Notes under the pieces: model-generated | The model's input: the letters and a program-made list of their open reading frames with translations, nothing else | Databases searched by the model: none | Told to the model about the DNA's origin: nothing | Made by a program: the position numbers and the translations under genes | In this document: positions 26,370 through 36,514 of the stretch, piece after piece | Numbering within the stretch: the stretch's first letter is position 1 | Layout: every line of letters begins with the position of its first letter | Source: UBA4421 sp002470275 | Lineage (GTDB): Bacteria; Pseudomonadota; Gammaproteobacteria; Pseudomonadales; Azotimanducaceae | Reading direction: 5' to 3' | Assembly: GCA_913052345.1 (NCBI GenBank) | Contig: CAJXDR010000011.1 | Location: forward strand, 1 to 64,000 | Length of the DNA: 64,000 bases

Positions 26370-29129
26370 ATGCGTTATCCAAATTTATTGCGCTGGGGCA
26401 CGCTTGTGCTCAGCACGCTGATCTATCAGGCGACGACGGCGGAGCAAGCAGATCGCACTATTGAAGAAGTCATCGTCACGGCAGAAAAACGGCAGTCAAC
26501 GGTCTCGGATACCTCCATATCCATTACCGCCTTCGACGCGTCCAAGATAGACGACTTCGGCCTCCAGGGAGCCGACGAGCTAGTCAACTTTATTCCGGCC
26601 ACCACCCGCGATGCTTACGATATCCGTATTCGTGGCGTGGGTCGGAATTTTAGGGCCCTGGGTGGTGACACAGGCGTTGCCACCTACTACAACGGCGTCT
26701 ATTCGGAGGATTTTGGTATCGCGGCCTCCGAGAACGGGCTTTATGACGTTGAACGGATTGAGGTCTTGCGCGGCCCCCAGGGCACCCTATATGGGCGCAA
26801 CGCTATCGGCGGCGCCCTGAACTACATCTCAAATCGACCCACCAGTGAAATGGAGGGTGAATTTCGAGCCGTAGCAGGCAATTTTAGCGCGCGCGAATTT
26901 TACGGATTTCTCTCAGGGCCCCTTATCGACGATCGGGTCAACGGTCGGCTTACCTTCGTCAAGCGGGACCGAGACGGCGTCATCAAGGGCCAGGACAGCG
27001 ATCAAGACTTCAACAGCATCGATGACCAAAATATTTCCCTGTCGCTGGAATGGGATGTGAGCGAGGACTGGTCGGTCTATGTGCGATGGAACGATCGTGC
27101 ATCTGATCGAGCGGGCGGTGGCGACGTTTTACTTACAGACGGAATAGCCGGTGACCGGGGGAACATCAATGCCTCTAATTATGCTCGTGGTCTGCGCCCC
27201 GTTGCGGCTGGAACTGCCGGGGCCTTGGGCTTCCGTCATCCTGGCGGCTCGACTCTATGGGGCCTGCCCAATCGTCCCGGGGTAGATTCGGCGGGTGTCC
27301 ACCCCAATCCTGCGTTTGGCCTGGACGCAAGCCGCTTGCCAACCAACATCGGTTTGAACGACATAGATAATCCGGTAGTCAATAACGGCCTGAATAGTGA
27401 GCGCTTTGATCAAAATGGAGTCCAGCTCGACGTCACCTGGGATCTCAGTGACGCGGTGTCGGTGAAGTACCTGCTAGGCTGGCAGGATTTCGACTATACC
27501 TTAGACCTGGACTTTGACTACGTGGACGCCGACTTCAGCCAGCGGCGACAGACTGCTCTTGAAGCCGTAGAGACCTCCTCTCACGAGCTACAGGTGCTGT
27601 GGCAGTTGGGTGACGCGTTACAGATGACCAGTGGGGTTTATTTGTTCAATTCTGATCGACTTCAAAACTATGCGCTTCGTGATGCGCCTCGCTTTACCCA
27701 AGCCTATAACTACGGAAACCTCGCCGGATTTCTGCCGTTCATTACTGGTATCAGCAGTGAGCACGCTCGAATTGGCTCAAGCGATCTGAATCAGACTTTA
27801 CTTGGCCCATGGCAGGGCGACCCAGGCGGCGCCCACTATGAACACTTCAATACTGCTGAGGTAGAGGCGGTCGCCGTCTACACCCAGGGCACCTATACCT
27901 TCAACGAGGAGTGGGCGCTGACCGCAGGCCTACGCTGGGCGGAGGATCGCAAGGATGTGTATGAGAACCGAACCGGCTACAACGAGTTTCATTTCCTTGA
28001 CGCTGCTCTAGACAATTCCTGCGACACCCAATTCAGTACCGACTGTAGTGCCCTAGGCCTGACGCCCCTAGCCATCGCCAATGTTTTTTCTGGCGCCGCA
28101 ACGGCCACGTTTAATCCGGCGAACCCCATCGTACCTACCTGCACTCTCGGCGAAATGGGCTGCGCCACACCACTGCTGCTAGAAGGTTTCCCGCTTTCTT
28201 TCGCCATGCGCGCCGAAGATAACGAGACCTGGGGGGACACCTCGTTCAGAATTAACCTGGACTGGACCCCAAATGAAGAAACGCTGGTGTATTTCTCCAT
28301 CACCACAGGCTACCGAGCAGGCGGATATTCCCTTGGGGTGTTAGATGCCAGAACGGGCAGTGGGTCAACAGGCGACCCGATCAGCTTGATCAGCTATGAC
28401 CAGGAAGAGGTCGTCGCCTATGAAATGGGCCATAAGGGAACCTTCCTAGATGGCCAGCTTCAGGTCAACAGCTCAATCTATCGCTACGATTATGACAACT
28501 ACCAGGACCAGGTAGACGTTTTTAGCACAGTCCGCCAGACCTCTGCAGACTTTGTGAAAAATGCGGATAGCGCGGAAAACTTTGGTATCGAGACGGAGAT
28601 TACCTGGCTGGTCAACAACAGCCTGACACTGGGCGGAAATGCGAGCTATGCCAATACCGAATACACGGCTTCCTTCCTCGTACTTGAGGATTCGGACCCC
28701 AACTATCCAATAGGCCTGTTCAACGAGACCACCACCGATGGACGGGACGCATTCCTAATCAAAGATTTTGACGGCAACCAGCTGCGGCGTATCCCGAACT
28801 GGAAAGCGACGATGTGGACGGACTATGAGTGGCGCCTCGACCAGGGCACGGTCAATGCCATCGCCACCATGTCCTATACCGGCTCCTACTACTCCACCGG
28901 CTTCGAGCGCGAGTTGGATCATGTGCCGGACAGGCTGCGCTTGGATGTCGCCCTTACCTGGCGGGATAACCAAGAAACTTGGCAGGCGAGGGTCTTTGTG
29001 GACAACGTTACCGATCGCCGACAGCCCAGGAATCTGAATGCAAGCTCCTATGATTTCAACTATCGGCTAAGAGCACCCATCTTGGACCCCAGGTATTTTG
29101 GCGTGGATGTGACCTACCGCTTTAGATAG
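26370..29129 (+). CDS. TonB-dependent outer-membrane receptor
   Basis: A 919-residue receptor for an unknown ligand. The signal peptide MRYPNLLRWGTLVLSTLIYQ is followed by a TonB-box-like IEEVIVTAEKR and a plug domain (VERIEVLRGPQGTLYGRNAIGG near residue 128), then a 22-strand barrel ending in VTYRFR. The ATG at 26370 has GGGAGGG directly upstream. The open frame back to 26154 is non-coding leader. The barrel has several Cys in one loop (near residues 545-600), possibly disulfides. The DUF3604 gene follows after a strong terminator. Confidence 0.92.
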   Translation: MRYPNLLRWGTLVLSTLIYQATTAEQADRTIEEVIVTAEKRQSTVSDTSISITAFDASKIDDFGLQGADELVNFIPATTRDAYDIRIRGVGRNFRALGGDTGVATYYNGVYSEDFGIAASENGLYDVERIEVLRGPQGTLYGRNAIGGALNYISNRPTSEMEGEFRAVAGNFSAREFYGFLSGPLIDDRVNGRLTFVKRDRDGVIKGQDSDQDFNSIDDQNISLSLEWDVSEDWSVYVRWNDRASDRAGGGDVLLTDGIAGDRGNINASNYARGLRPVAAGTAGALGFRHPGGSTLWGLPNRPGVDSAGVHPNPAFGLDASRLPTNIGLNDIDNPVVNNGLNSERFDQNGVQLDVTWDLSDAVSVKYLLGWQDFDYTLDLDFDYVDADFSQRRQTALEAVETSSHELQVLWQLGDALQMTSGVYLFNSDRLQNYALRDAPRFTQAYNYGNLAGFLPFITGISSEHARIGSSDLNQTLLGPWQGDPGGAHYEHFNTAEVEAVAVYTQGTYTFNEEWALTAGLRWAEDRKDVYENRTGYNEFHFLDAALDNSCDTQFSTDCSALGLTPLAIANVFSGAATATFNPANPIVPTCTLGEMGCATPLLLEGFPLSFAMRAEDNETWGDTSFRINLDWTPNEETLVYFSITTGYRAGGYSLGVLDARTGSGSTGDPISLISYDQEEVVAYEMGHKGTFLDGQLQVNSSIYRYDYDNYQDQVDVFSTVRQTSADFVKNADSAENFGIETEITWLVNNSLTLGGNASYANTEYTASFLVLEDSDPNYPIGLFNETTTDGRDAFLIKDFDGNQLRRIPNWKATMWTDYEWRLDQGTVNAIATMSYTGSYYSTGFERELDHVPDRLRLDVALTWRDNQETWQARVFVDNVTDRRQPRNLNASSYDFNYRLRAPILDPRYFGVDVTYRFR

Positions 29130-29151
29130 CCACGGCCGCTTCGAATCATTT

Positions 29152-29199
29152 GCCTCTGACTAAGCCTGATCTTGAGGTTGGTCAGAGGCCCTCTTTCTT
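29152..29199 (+). terminator. Terminator between receptor and DUF3604 gene
   Basis: GCCTCTGAC pairs with GTCAGAGGC over 9 bp around a 20-base interior that can itself pair partly. A pyrimidine-rich CTCTTTCTT follows. It sits 22 bases after the receptor stop. The DUF3604 gene may therefore need its own promoter or read-through. Confidence 0.65.
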
Positions 29200-29233
29200 G
29201 TCATGATCTCTTTGGGAAAAACAGGGGATAAAA

Positions 29234-31291
29234 ATGTTGTGCATCATTAAGGGGTCACCGGCTCAGGGCCTAACGATTTTGGCCCTGGCCGCCTTATTGT
29301 TAGGTGCCTGTAGCCAGGACAGCGGTGATTCAGGTCCTCAGACAGAGGCCGCGGGGAACGCGCACTCGACCACGCCCGCTAACCAGACAGCCGCCCGGCG
29401 CTTTGATGCGCCGCCCCTGGACATGCCTACTGATACCATTGTTGGCGCTGCCCAGCGCAACGCAATGCGCCAGGCCTATTTTGGGGACCTGCATGTCCAC
29501 ACGAAGTATTCTTTTGACGCCTATGCCTTTGGCACGGTCGCAACGCCCTACGATGCCTACCGCTACGCCCAAGGGGAGCCCATTCGTCACCCCTCTGGCT
29601 TCGTCCTGCAACTCAGCCAGCCACTAGACTTCTATGCGGTTACCGATCACGCCATGTTTCTTGGGGCGGTCAGCGCTGCGGCGGACACCTCGACCGAGTT
29701 CTCTCAGGAAGATCACGTCACCGACCTCCACGATATCAATGCCGATGACAACATGAACAGCAACAGTCTCAGTGAGCGCGTCAATGCCTTCACGACGTTT
29801 CTACCGGAAACCTTCCAGAGGATTATCAACGGAGAAACGGATGTTGATCTCCTAAACGGTATTGCTAAGGAAGCCTGGGCAGATATTGTGGCGGCCGCGG
29901 AAGCCCACTATCAACCTGGTGAATTCACCACCTTTGTCGCCTATGAATATACGTCATCCACCGATGACCGAGGCAACCTACATCGCAACGTCATTTTCAA
30001 GGATTCAGATAAACTGCCCGCCATGCCGTTCTCTCGCCTGCACAGCCAAAACCCGGAAGGACTCTGGGACTGGATGGACGGGCTAAGGGCTCAGGGCATT
30101 GAGGCCATGGCCATTCCCCATAACCCCAATGGCTCAAATGGCGCCATGTTCAAGATGGTGGACTGGGACAATAATCCTATTGACCGAGAGTATGCGGATC
30201 AGCGGCTGCGCAATGAACCCCTGGTGGAGTTGACCCAGGTCAAGGGCACATCTGAGACGCACCCCCTGCTCTCGCCGGAAGACGAGTGGGCTAATTTTGA
30301 AATTATGCCTTATCGCATCGCGACTACTCAAAAGAGCGCCCCCTCAGGCTCTTATGCTAGAGAGGCCTTGCTTAATGGCTTAGTCCTCGCCGAATCTGGC
30401 ATAACCAACGCCTATCAGTTTGGCTTTGTGGGCGCATCGGATACGCACAATGCCGCTTCGTCACTTACCGAAAAGGGCTACTTTTCTAAAGTTGGCCTGC
30501 TGGACGGCACCAGCGCCTGGCGCGGTTCTGTGCCCTTAACGCCAGCGGAGTCTGAAGTCATCAAAGCCGCAGGGCGCGTCCAGGTCAAGCTCGTGGAGGG
30601 CCAGGAGTATGCTACCGGCGCCTACGAAACCTGGGGGGCATCGGGCCTTACCGGGGTTTGGGCAGAGCGCAATACCCGGGAAGCCCTCTATCGGGCGTTT
30701 CGTCGCAAGGAAACCTTCGCCACCTCAGGGCCAAGAATGAAGGTGCGACTCTTTGCCGGCTATGGCCTAGAAGACAACAAGCTCGCTGATCAACGTGATT
30801 TGACCCAGGCCTACGCACAAGGAGCCAGCATGGGTTCGGAACTGCACCTCCAGGAACAGGGCACCCCCACCTTGCTGGTTGAAGCGATCCGAGACCCTAA
30901 TTCAGCGGCTCTGCAGAGACTTCAAATTGTGAAGGGCTGGACAGAAAATGGAGCACATCGTGAACAGGTCTACGACGTTGCGTGCTCCGACAAGGGGGAG
31001 GTTGATGAAATAACCCATCGCTGCCCAGACAATGGTGCGAGGGTCGATTTGGCCAGCTGCGCCATCACACCCGATCGGGGCGCAGGACGCCTCATGGCAG
31101 CCTGGAAAGATCCTGACTTCGATGCATCAGAGCGGGCCTTTTACTATGCTCGGGCGCTTGAGAATCCGACCTGTCGTTGGTCCACCTGGGACGCGCTCCA
31201 GGCAGGGGTTATGCCGAGAAGCGACCTCCTGGCGACGCTCCAGGAGCGGGTCTGGTCATCCCCCATCTGGATGCTCCCTGAATCGGACTGA
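29234..31291 (+). CDS. DUF3604 lipoprotein, PHP-like predicted metallohydrolase
   Basis: A 685-residue exported protein. The signal peptide ends with lipobox LGAC at about residue 26, then a Ser/Thr/Gln-rich linker follows. The DUF3604 core begins YFGDLHVHTKYSFDA near residue 82, a PHP-like metal-binding HxH, and continues with AVTDHAMFLG, MAIPHNPN and GASDTHNA, all possible metal ligands. The family is common in marine bacteria beside TonB receptors and has no established substrate. The position after a receptor suggests processing of an imported ligand at the outer membrane or in the periplasm. Confidence 0.85.
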   Translation: MLCIIKGSPAQGLTILALAALLLGACSQDSGDSGPQTEAAGNAHSTTPANQTAARRFDAPPLDMPTDTIVGAAQRNAMRQAYFGDLHVHTKYSFDAYAFGTVATPYDAYRYAQGEPIRHPSGFVLQLSQPLDFYAVTDHAMFLGAVSAAADTSTEFSQEDHVTDLHDINADDNMNSNSLSERVNAFTTFLPETFQRIINGETDVDLLNGIAKEAWADIVAAAEAHYQPGEFTTFVAYEYTSSTDDRGNLHRNVIFKDSDKLPAMPFSRLHSQNPEGLWDWMDGLRAQGIEAMAIPHNPNGSNGAMFKMVDWDNNPIDREYADQRLRNEPLVELTQVKGTSETHPLLSPEDEWANFEIMPYRIATTQKSAPSGSYAREALLNGLVLAESGITNAYQFGFVGASDTHNAASSLTEKGYFSKVGLLDGTSAWRGSVPLTPAESEVIKAAGRVQVKLVEGQEYATGAYETWGASGLTGVWAERNTREALYRAFRRKETFATSGPRMKVRLFAGYGLEDNKLADQRDLTQAYAQGASMGSELHLQEQGTPTLLVEAIRDPNSAALQRLQIVKGWTENGAHREQVYDVACSDKGEVDEITHRCPDNGARVDLASCAITPDRGAGRLMAAWKDPDFDASERAFYYARALENPTCRWSTWDALQAGVMPRSDLLATLQERVWSSPIWMLPESD

Positions 31292-31604
31292 CGTCCGTTG
31301 GATGTGCCCTAACGACCACGTCGCGACGCGAGACTTTCATAGGTTTCTTCGCGACGAGGCTGTTGGCTCTCTCCACGGGTCGCGCGCTCACTGAGCCGCA
31401 CCTCGACCCCCTCCCGCTGACGATCGTTCTGAGAGCGCTCACGCTCCGCTGGGCGAGGCTCATTGGACTGGACGGGCTTTGGCTGGGTGCCGCGAGCGCC
31501 CCCTAGGGTAATTTCACCGGCCAACATTTTTCTCCGCAATCATTTCGTATCGATGATCTATTGAGCAGATCGTACCTGATCAATCCAGGCCTTGCCCAGG
31601 CCTC
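31292..31604. other. Intergenic gap between DUF3604 and the RND genes
   Basis: This 313-base gap lies between convergent genes. It holds one plausible small minus-strand frame, listed separately, and no strong hairpin with a T run. Nothing else was recognised. Confidence 0.5.
31309..31527 (-). CDS. Possible small hydrophilic protein
   Basis: A 72-residue frame beginning MLAGEITLGG, then rich in Arg, Glu and Gln (SERATRGESQQPRREET). CGGAG lies 5 bases before the ATG, a reasonable ribosome site, and the frame fills most of the gap downstream of the DUF3604 gene. It has no predicted membrane segment and no recognised family. The low-complexity composition could also arise from a non-coding frame. 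Confidence 0.35.
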   Translation of the reverse strand: MLAGEITLGGARGTQPKPVQSNEPRPAERERSQNDRQREGVEVRLSERATRGESQQPRREETYESLASRRGR

Positions 31605-34600
31605 TTAGGAGGCGGCTACCTGTGCGCCCTGGGATCCTTTGCGAAAGGTGAAATCCTCGAGGACGTTGTACAGCACTGGCACCAGCACCAGGGTGATGAC
31701 GGTGGAAAAGATAATGCCGAAAGCCAAGGATACCGCCATAGGAATGACCATCTGAGCTTGCACAGAGGTCTCAAAAAGAATGGGGACCAGGCCGAAGAAC
31801 GTGGTCAATGACGTGAGCACAATTGCCCTAAAACGCTCTGCCCCAGACGCCAAAGCGGCCTGGGCCACGGCCATCCCGTTGGCCATTTTTTTATTTACCA
31901 CATCGACTAAAATCAGGCTGTCATTAACGACAACGCCGGCCAGAGCGACAAAGCCTAAAATCGAAATCACGCTGACGGTCTTACCGAGCAGGAAGTGGCC
32001 CATCAGTGCACCGATCAGACCAAAGGGAATGACGCTCATAATGATGAAGGGCTGGAGATAGGACCCTAGGGGGATGGCCAGCAAGGCATAAATGCCGGCG
32101 AGCACCAAGGCAGCCACAAGGTATAAATCCACTAAGGACTCACGTTCTTCCCTAGCGCCGCCGTCCAGCTCAACGCTCAATCCAGAGTACCGCTGCATCA
32201 GCCCCGGCTGAAACTCAGTGACGACCTGCTCAATCGCTCGCCTCGGCGCGATCTGCTGTTCATCAACGCTTGCAGACACTCGAATGGCCCTACGTTTATC
32301 AAAACGACGAATCACATCAACGCCCGGCGCCATCGTATATTCGGCAACGCTGCTGAAGGGCACTTCCGTTCCATTGGGGAGCCGTATCCACATGCTCTCA
32401 AGGTCGCCAATCGATCTGCGATCAGCCTGGGGATATCGCACCATCACCCGCACTTCTTGACCATCACGAATCATGCGCTGGGCCTCTGCTCCGTAGAAGG
32501 CTTCGCGTACCTGACGCGCAAGATCAGAAAGGGTCACGCCCATGGCCACGGCCTCAGGCTTAATCTGCAGGTTGATTTCCTGGGGCCCCGCCTCTAAGGA
32601 GCTGGTGACTTCATAGAGGCCGCCCAAGGACTCGAGGTAATTTGCAAGTTCAGCCGAGGCAAGCTCGGCGCTTTCGGTATCGCGGCTACTGAGCTTGAAG
32701 GCCACTGGGGCGCCGCCCATCTTGTCGGTGGACGAAAAAGCAATTTCTTTAACGCCGGCGATCTGGCCCACCCGCTCCCGCCAAGCATTCTCAACACCCT
32801 TGGCTGATATTGGGTTCGCAGAGTCCTGACTCAGCTGGACGACAAGCCGGCCCACCCGATTCTCCGACAGCCAAGCGAAGTTATGATCAACGATTTCTCC
32901 CTCTGGACCATACTTTTCAATGCTTTCGCGGCGCATCTCGTTAAGCACGCCTCTTATGTTGGTGAGCACTTCTAAGGCCAACGTCTCTCTTGAGCCATCA
33001 CTCACCTCAAAGGAAACGCTCAGCGACGGTTTTTGAATGTCCGGGAAAAAGCTGTACTTAATGAAACCACCAACGCTAAAACCCACCACCAGAAGCACCA
33101 TCCCCAGGAAGCTAGCAATGGTCACATAGCGATAGGCAATGGCCCTCTCCAGAAACGGTTGATAAACCTCAGCAATAAAGCGCTTAAGCAGACGATCCAC
33201 CTCCCGATTGATGGGATTGGGACCAGTTTTGGGTGGCCCCATCAGCCCTAGGTGGGAAGGCAAAATGAGTTTGCTTTCCACCAACGAGAACATCAAACAG
33301 AAGATGACGACCCAAGCCGTGGCTTGAGTCAGGGTGGAGGGTGGTCCGGTGACCGCCAGCATTGGCAAAAAAGCCATCACCGTCGTTAGGACACCGAAGG
33401 TTGCGGGCACAGCCACGCGCTGAGCGCCCCGGACAATATTCGGCACGCTATATCCGAAACGTTCAGTTTCGCTGTGGGCGGCCTCGGCAATAATGATCGC
33501 ATCGTCGACCACAATCCCGAGTACCAGGATAAATGCGAAAAGGCTGATAATGTTGATGGTCACTCCCACTACGGGCATCAACATAAAGGCCCCAAGCACC
33601 GCAACGGGTAGGCCGACCAGAACCCAAATCGCTAAACGCATTCGTAGGAAGAGACCCAGAATGCAGAAGACCAGGACCGCGCCCAGGGCCATGTTCTTCA
33701 GCAACATGTTCATTTGTTGATTAAGAAAGAACGTTGCGTCGTTCCATATATTAAGGTGAATACCCTCTGGCAAAGAGCCCTGCTTTTCCTCTACATAGGC
33801 TCTGACGGCTGCGCTGATTTGGATTTCATTTTCTTTTTCCGTGGAGAAAACATTGATCCCCAGACTTGGCTCACCGTCATAGAGCGCGAGAAAGCTCCAC
33901 TCCTCAAAGCCATCGTTGATGGTCGCGATGTCGGATAGCCGAATTTGAGAACCGTCGGGATTCGTCAGCAGAGCGATGTCCGCAAATTCCTCTCCGTAAT
34001 AGGCGCGACCCTCAGCTCGCAGCCGAATATTGCCGGCTTCAGTTCGAATTTGGCCGCCGGGCAGGTCAACCGACCAGCGCCGTATGGTGTTCGCGACTTC
34101 AGCAAGCGTCATGTCAAATTCGCGGAGTCGGTCTTCGGAAATCTCAACGGATATCTCATAGGGCCGAGCGCCCCAAGGCTCCGCATAGGTCACCTCAGGC
34201 AGCGCCAGAATTTCCTCTCGAATGTCATCGGCGAGGGCCCTCATCATCAGCTCGTTCAGATCACCCGAAATCTGAACCGTCAATGCCTGTATTTGACGCT
34301 CAATTCGTCGAATCACCGGGCGCTCAATGTCCTCGGGAAAAGTTGAGATGCCGTCTACGGCCATCTTGACCTGATCACTCACCTCCCCCACATCAAAACT
34401 GGTCTTAACATCAACTCGAACGATTCCGACCCCTTCTCGCGCCACGCCCTCCAGACGATCAATGCCATCGATCCCCGATAGCGCTTCCTCAATGTTCACC
34501 AAGATGCCCGATTCTATTTCCTCCGGCCCCGCACCCGGGTAAGCGACGTCAACCTGCACCTGCTCAAAGTCAATGGGCGGCATGGACTCTTTTTTCAAAT

Positions 34601-34721
34601 CGAAAGCTGCCCACCCACCTAGGCCAAAGATAAAGAGCATGAGCAAATTCGCGGCTACGTGATTTTTTGCAAACCAGCCAATCAGACCACTGACTTCTGA
34701 GTCTTCATAGTCTCTAGCCAC
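31605..34721 (-). CDS. RND-family efflux permease
   Basis: A 1038-residue inner-membrane RND transporter of the AcrB/MexF-like superfamily, with 12 helices and two large periplasmic loops. Helix 1 (NHVAANLLMLFIFGLGGW) is followed by the porter-domain opening VQVDVAYPGAGPEEIE. Helix 4 contains FILVLGIVVDDAIIIAEA, with the paired Asp residues of the proton relay. The start overlaps the adaptor stop by 8 bases. The sequence type is nearer to the broad multidrug and lipid-type group than to the metal pumps. No TolC gene is in the window. Confidence 0.92.
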   Translation of the reverse strand: MARDYEDSEVSGLIGWFAKNHVAANLLMLFIFGLGGWAAFDLKKESMPPIDFEQVQVDVAYPGAGPEEIESGILVNIEEALSGIDGIDRLEGVAREGVGIVRVDVKTSFDVGEVSDQVKMAVDGISTFPEDIERPVIRRIERQIQALTVQISGDLNELMMRALADDIREEILALPEVTYAEPWGARPYEISVEISEDRLREFDMTLAEVANTIRRWSVDLPGGQIRTEAGNIRLRAEGRAYYGEEFADIALLTNPDGSQIRLSDIATINDGFEEWSFLALYDGEPSLGINVFSTEKENEIQISAAVRAYVEEKQGSLPEGIHLNIWNDATFFLNQQMNMLLKNMALGAVLVFCILGLFLRMRLAIWVLVGLPVAVLGAFMLMPVVGVTINIISLFAFILVLGIVVDDAIIIAEAAHSETERFGYSVPNIVRGAQRVAVPATFGVLTTVMAFLPMLAVTGPPSTLTQATAWVVIFCLMFSLVESKLILPSHLGLMGPPKTGPNPINREVDRLLKRFIAEVYQPFLERAIAYRYVTIASFLGMVLLVVGFSVGGFIKYSFFPDIQKPSLSVSFEVSDGSRETLALEVLTNIRGVLNEMRRESIEKYGPEGEIVDHNFAWLSENRVGRLVVQLSQDSANPISAKGVENAWRERVGQIAGVKEIAFSSTDKMGGAPVAFKLSSRDTESAELASAELANYLESLGGLYEVTSSLEAGPQEINLQIKPEAVAMGVTLSDLARQVREAFYGAEAQRMIRDGQEVRVMVRYPQADRRSIGDLESMWIRLPNGTEVPFSSVAEYTMAPGVDVIRRFDKRRAIRVSASVDEQQIAPRRAIEQVVTEFQPGLMQRYSGLSVELDGGAREERESLVDLYLVAALVLAGIYALLAIPLGSYLQPFIIMSVIPFGLIGALMGHFLLGKTVSVISILGFVALAGVVVNDSLILVDVVNKKMANGMAVAQAALASGAERFRAIVLTSLTTFFGLVPILFETSVQAQMVIPMAVSLAFGIIFSTVITLVLVPVLYNVLEDFTFRKGSQGAQVAAS

Positions 34722-35907
34722 TGATACGCACCCTCATGCCAGGCAGTGGCTTTTCAATGGGAGTAGAGCAGTACTGTGTTCCCTCCTCCAACCCGCCATC
34801 GATATAGAAAAACCGATCATCACTGGCCACCACGTTGACTTCTTGGGGCTGGATTTTAGACCCCTCGTCGATAAGCCAAAGTACCTTGCCACGTTTGAGG
34901 GAGTGTCGCGGGATAGGGAAAAGATTACCGCCAAAACGGCCGCTAATTTCAGCCGTTACAAAGGTGCCGATCAGCAGGGGCATGTCGTCGGACTCCTGGC
35001 TAAGTCCGAGCGCCTCTCCTGAAGCGCCGAGACGGTAAGGGTTCTGAACCGTGGCGACGAGATAGAGCACTCGACTAGACGCATCGAATACGCCCTCTGA
35101 TCGAACAACCTCCGCAGCCCAGCTGTAGGTGCTGCCGCCCAGCTGGGCGCTGATCACGGTGTTAATCGGCTCATTTCGTCGAAGCTTGTCCAGGTTCAGG
35201 AACTGCAAATCTTGCTGGGTCACGGGCAGCCGTATCTCAGCAACATCCACCGCAAAGGTAACCGCTAACTGTGACCCAACGTTGACGAACTGCCCCACGT
35301 CCGCCAGCTTTTCGCGAATTAGACCCTCATAGGGCGCCCGAATTACCGTTCGCTCCAAATCACCCATCGCTTTATCAAGATCTGCTTCCGCAGACTGCAG
35401 TTGCGCCATGGCCTCCTGCAGCTGAGGCTTGCGCATTGCCAGGTCCGAAGCCTCATCGGACAGAGCGGGATTGAGGCCTCGAAGGCGCTGATAGTCCTCG
35501 CGCGCGTAGCCTGCCAGGGCACTCTCGGTGGCGAGCTGCGTCTCTGCTCGCGCAACGGCGGCAGATGCTCTTTTGACGATGCTCTCGTAGTTGCGAGGGT
35601 CGATACGGATCAAAACGTCACCCTTAGAGAAAAACCCGCCGCTCACAAAGGCATCGGAAACTTCAACAATCTGCCCTGAGGCTTCCGCAACGAGCGTTGT
35701 CCGAGTTCGCGGTGTCACTGTTCCCCTAGACTTAACCGTAAACTGTACAGGCCGCCTGTTCGCGGTAGCCACTTCAACGAGTATGTCAGGGACGCTAACG
35801 GCCTCTTTTTTGACCTCGCCACGGGTGACGTACATGCCCCAAGCGGCTAATCCACTGACTGCGATAATCAGAAGTGGCAGTAGGGCCTTAAGCTTCACGG
35901 CGTACAC
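34714..35907 (-). CDS. RND periplasmic adaptor (membrane fusion protein)
   Basis: A 397-residue membrane fusion protein linking the RND permease to an outer-membrane channel. It has an N-terminal anchor (LLPLLIIAVSGLAAWGMYV), the lipoyl half-motif TLVAEASGQIVEVSDAFVSGGF, a coiled-coil hairpin near residues 115-190, then the second lipoyl half RAPYEGLIREKLADVGQFV and a beta-barrel domain. It is the first gene of the pair and overlaps the permease. No regulator gene is adjacent. Confidence 0.92.
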   Translation of the reverse strand: MYAVKLKALLPLLIIAVSGLAAWGMYVTRGEVKKEAVSVPDILVEVATANRRPVQFTVKSRGTVTPRTRTTLVAEASGQIVEVSDAFVSGGFFSKGDVLIRIDPRNYESIVKRASAAVARAETQLATESALAGYAREDYQRLRGLNPALSDEASDLAMRKPQLQEAMAQLQSAEADLDKAMGDLERTVIRAPYEGLIREKLADVGQFVNVGSQLAVTFAVDVAEIRLPVTQQDLQFLNLDKLRRNEPINTVISAQLGGSTYSWAAEVVRSEGVFDASSRVLYLVATVQNPYRLGASGEALGLSQESDDMPLLIGTFVTAEISGRFGGNLFPIPRHSLKRGKVLWLIDEGSKIQPQEVNVVASDDRFFYIDGGLEEGTQYCSTPIEKPLPGMRVRISG

Positions 35908-36290
35908 TTTTCTTCTTTCATATTTAAATGTTACCAGAAGTAGCGGTGCCCGGGGAAAGTGCTTCTAACGAGAGAACGATAGCCCCCCAATTCGCATTAG
36001 GTCGTTCCAAACCTGACTCTGGTGGCGAATCGAGGCCAGCGACCGTTTGAAAAAAAGTGCTTCCTAGACCCATTTGCCCCGTTAGCAGGTTGTTAGGCAC
36101 TGCAGATCCTCTCTGGCTATCCCTTAAACGGCTCTTACGGCCGCTTGGTCAAGTAATTTCTAAAAAAACTTTATGTCCTAGACGGAATATATTCCTTTTC
36201 AATTATTCCTTATATTTTTCCGCCCGACGCCCGATATATTACTCGCGAAGGAGAGGGAGTTTGGACAACTTAACTGAAGGAAGATCAACA
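35908..36290. other. AT-rich divergent control region
   Basis: A 383-base gap upstream of the adaptor gene on the left and a small frame on the right. It is clearly more AT-rich than its surroundings at 36155-36245. It contains a perfect 12-base palindrome (36184-36195) and several ATTCC repeats. It probably holds promoters in both directions. No gene was found in it. Confidence 0.5.
36184..36195. promoter_or_regulatory. Palindrome GGAATATATTCC
   Basis: A perfect 12-base palindrome in an AT-rich stretch about 95 bases upstream of the small frame at 36291. A further ATTCC copy lies 16 bases downstream. It has operator-like form. The binding protein is unknown. Confidence 0.35.
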
Positions 36291-36455
36291 ATGCAGCCGT
36301 CAGCCAGAAACGAAACTCCTATGTCGCAACCCACCTCTGCCCTCGAAGAAGCAGAATACAAGCGTTGCTTAAATCCACGGCCTCTTGACGAATCGCTCTC
36401 GGAATTCGAGCGTGCTCGCCAATCCAGCAAAACCTGGTCCATGGGACAAGACTAG
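36291..36455 (+). CDS. Possible 54-residue small protein
   Basis: A frame of 54 residues starting MQPSARNETP and ending KTWSMGQD. GAAGGAAG lies about 8 bases before the ATG, and an AT-rich promoter-like region precedes it. The composition is polar and rich in Ser and Glu, with one Cys and no membrane helix or known motif. It lies 59 bases before the LpqC-type esterase gene and could be the first gene of that transcript. Confidence 0.4.
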   Translation: MQPSARNETPMSQPTSALEEAEYKRCLNPRPLDESLSEFERARQSSKTWSMGQD

Positions 36456-36514
36456 CTGGCGCAGGGTGAGGCGTCCGTCCGATCGGCCGGGATCGATATA
36501 ACACGATAGGTTGG

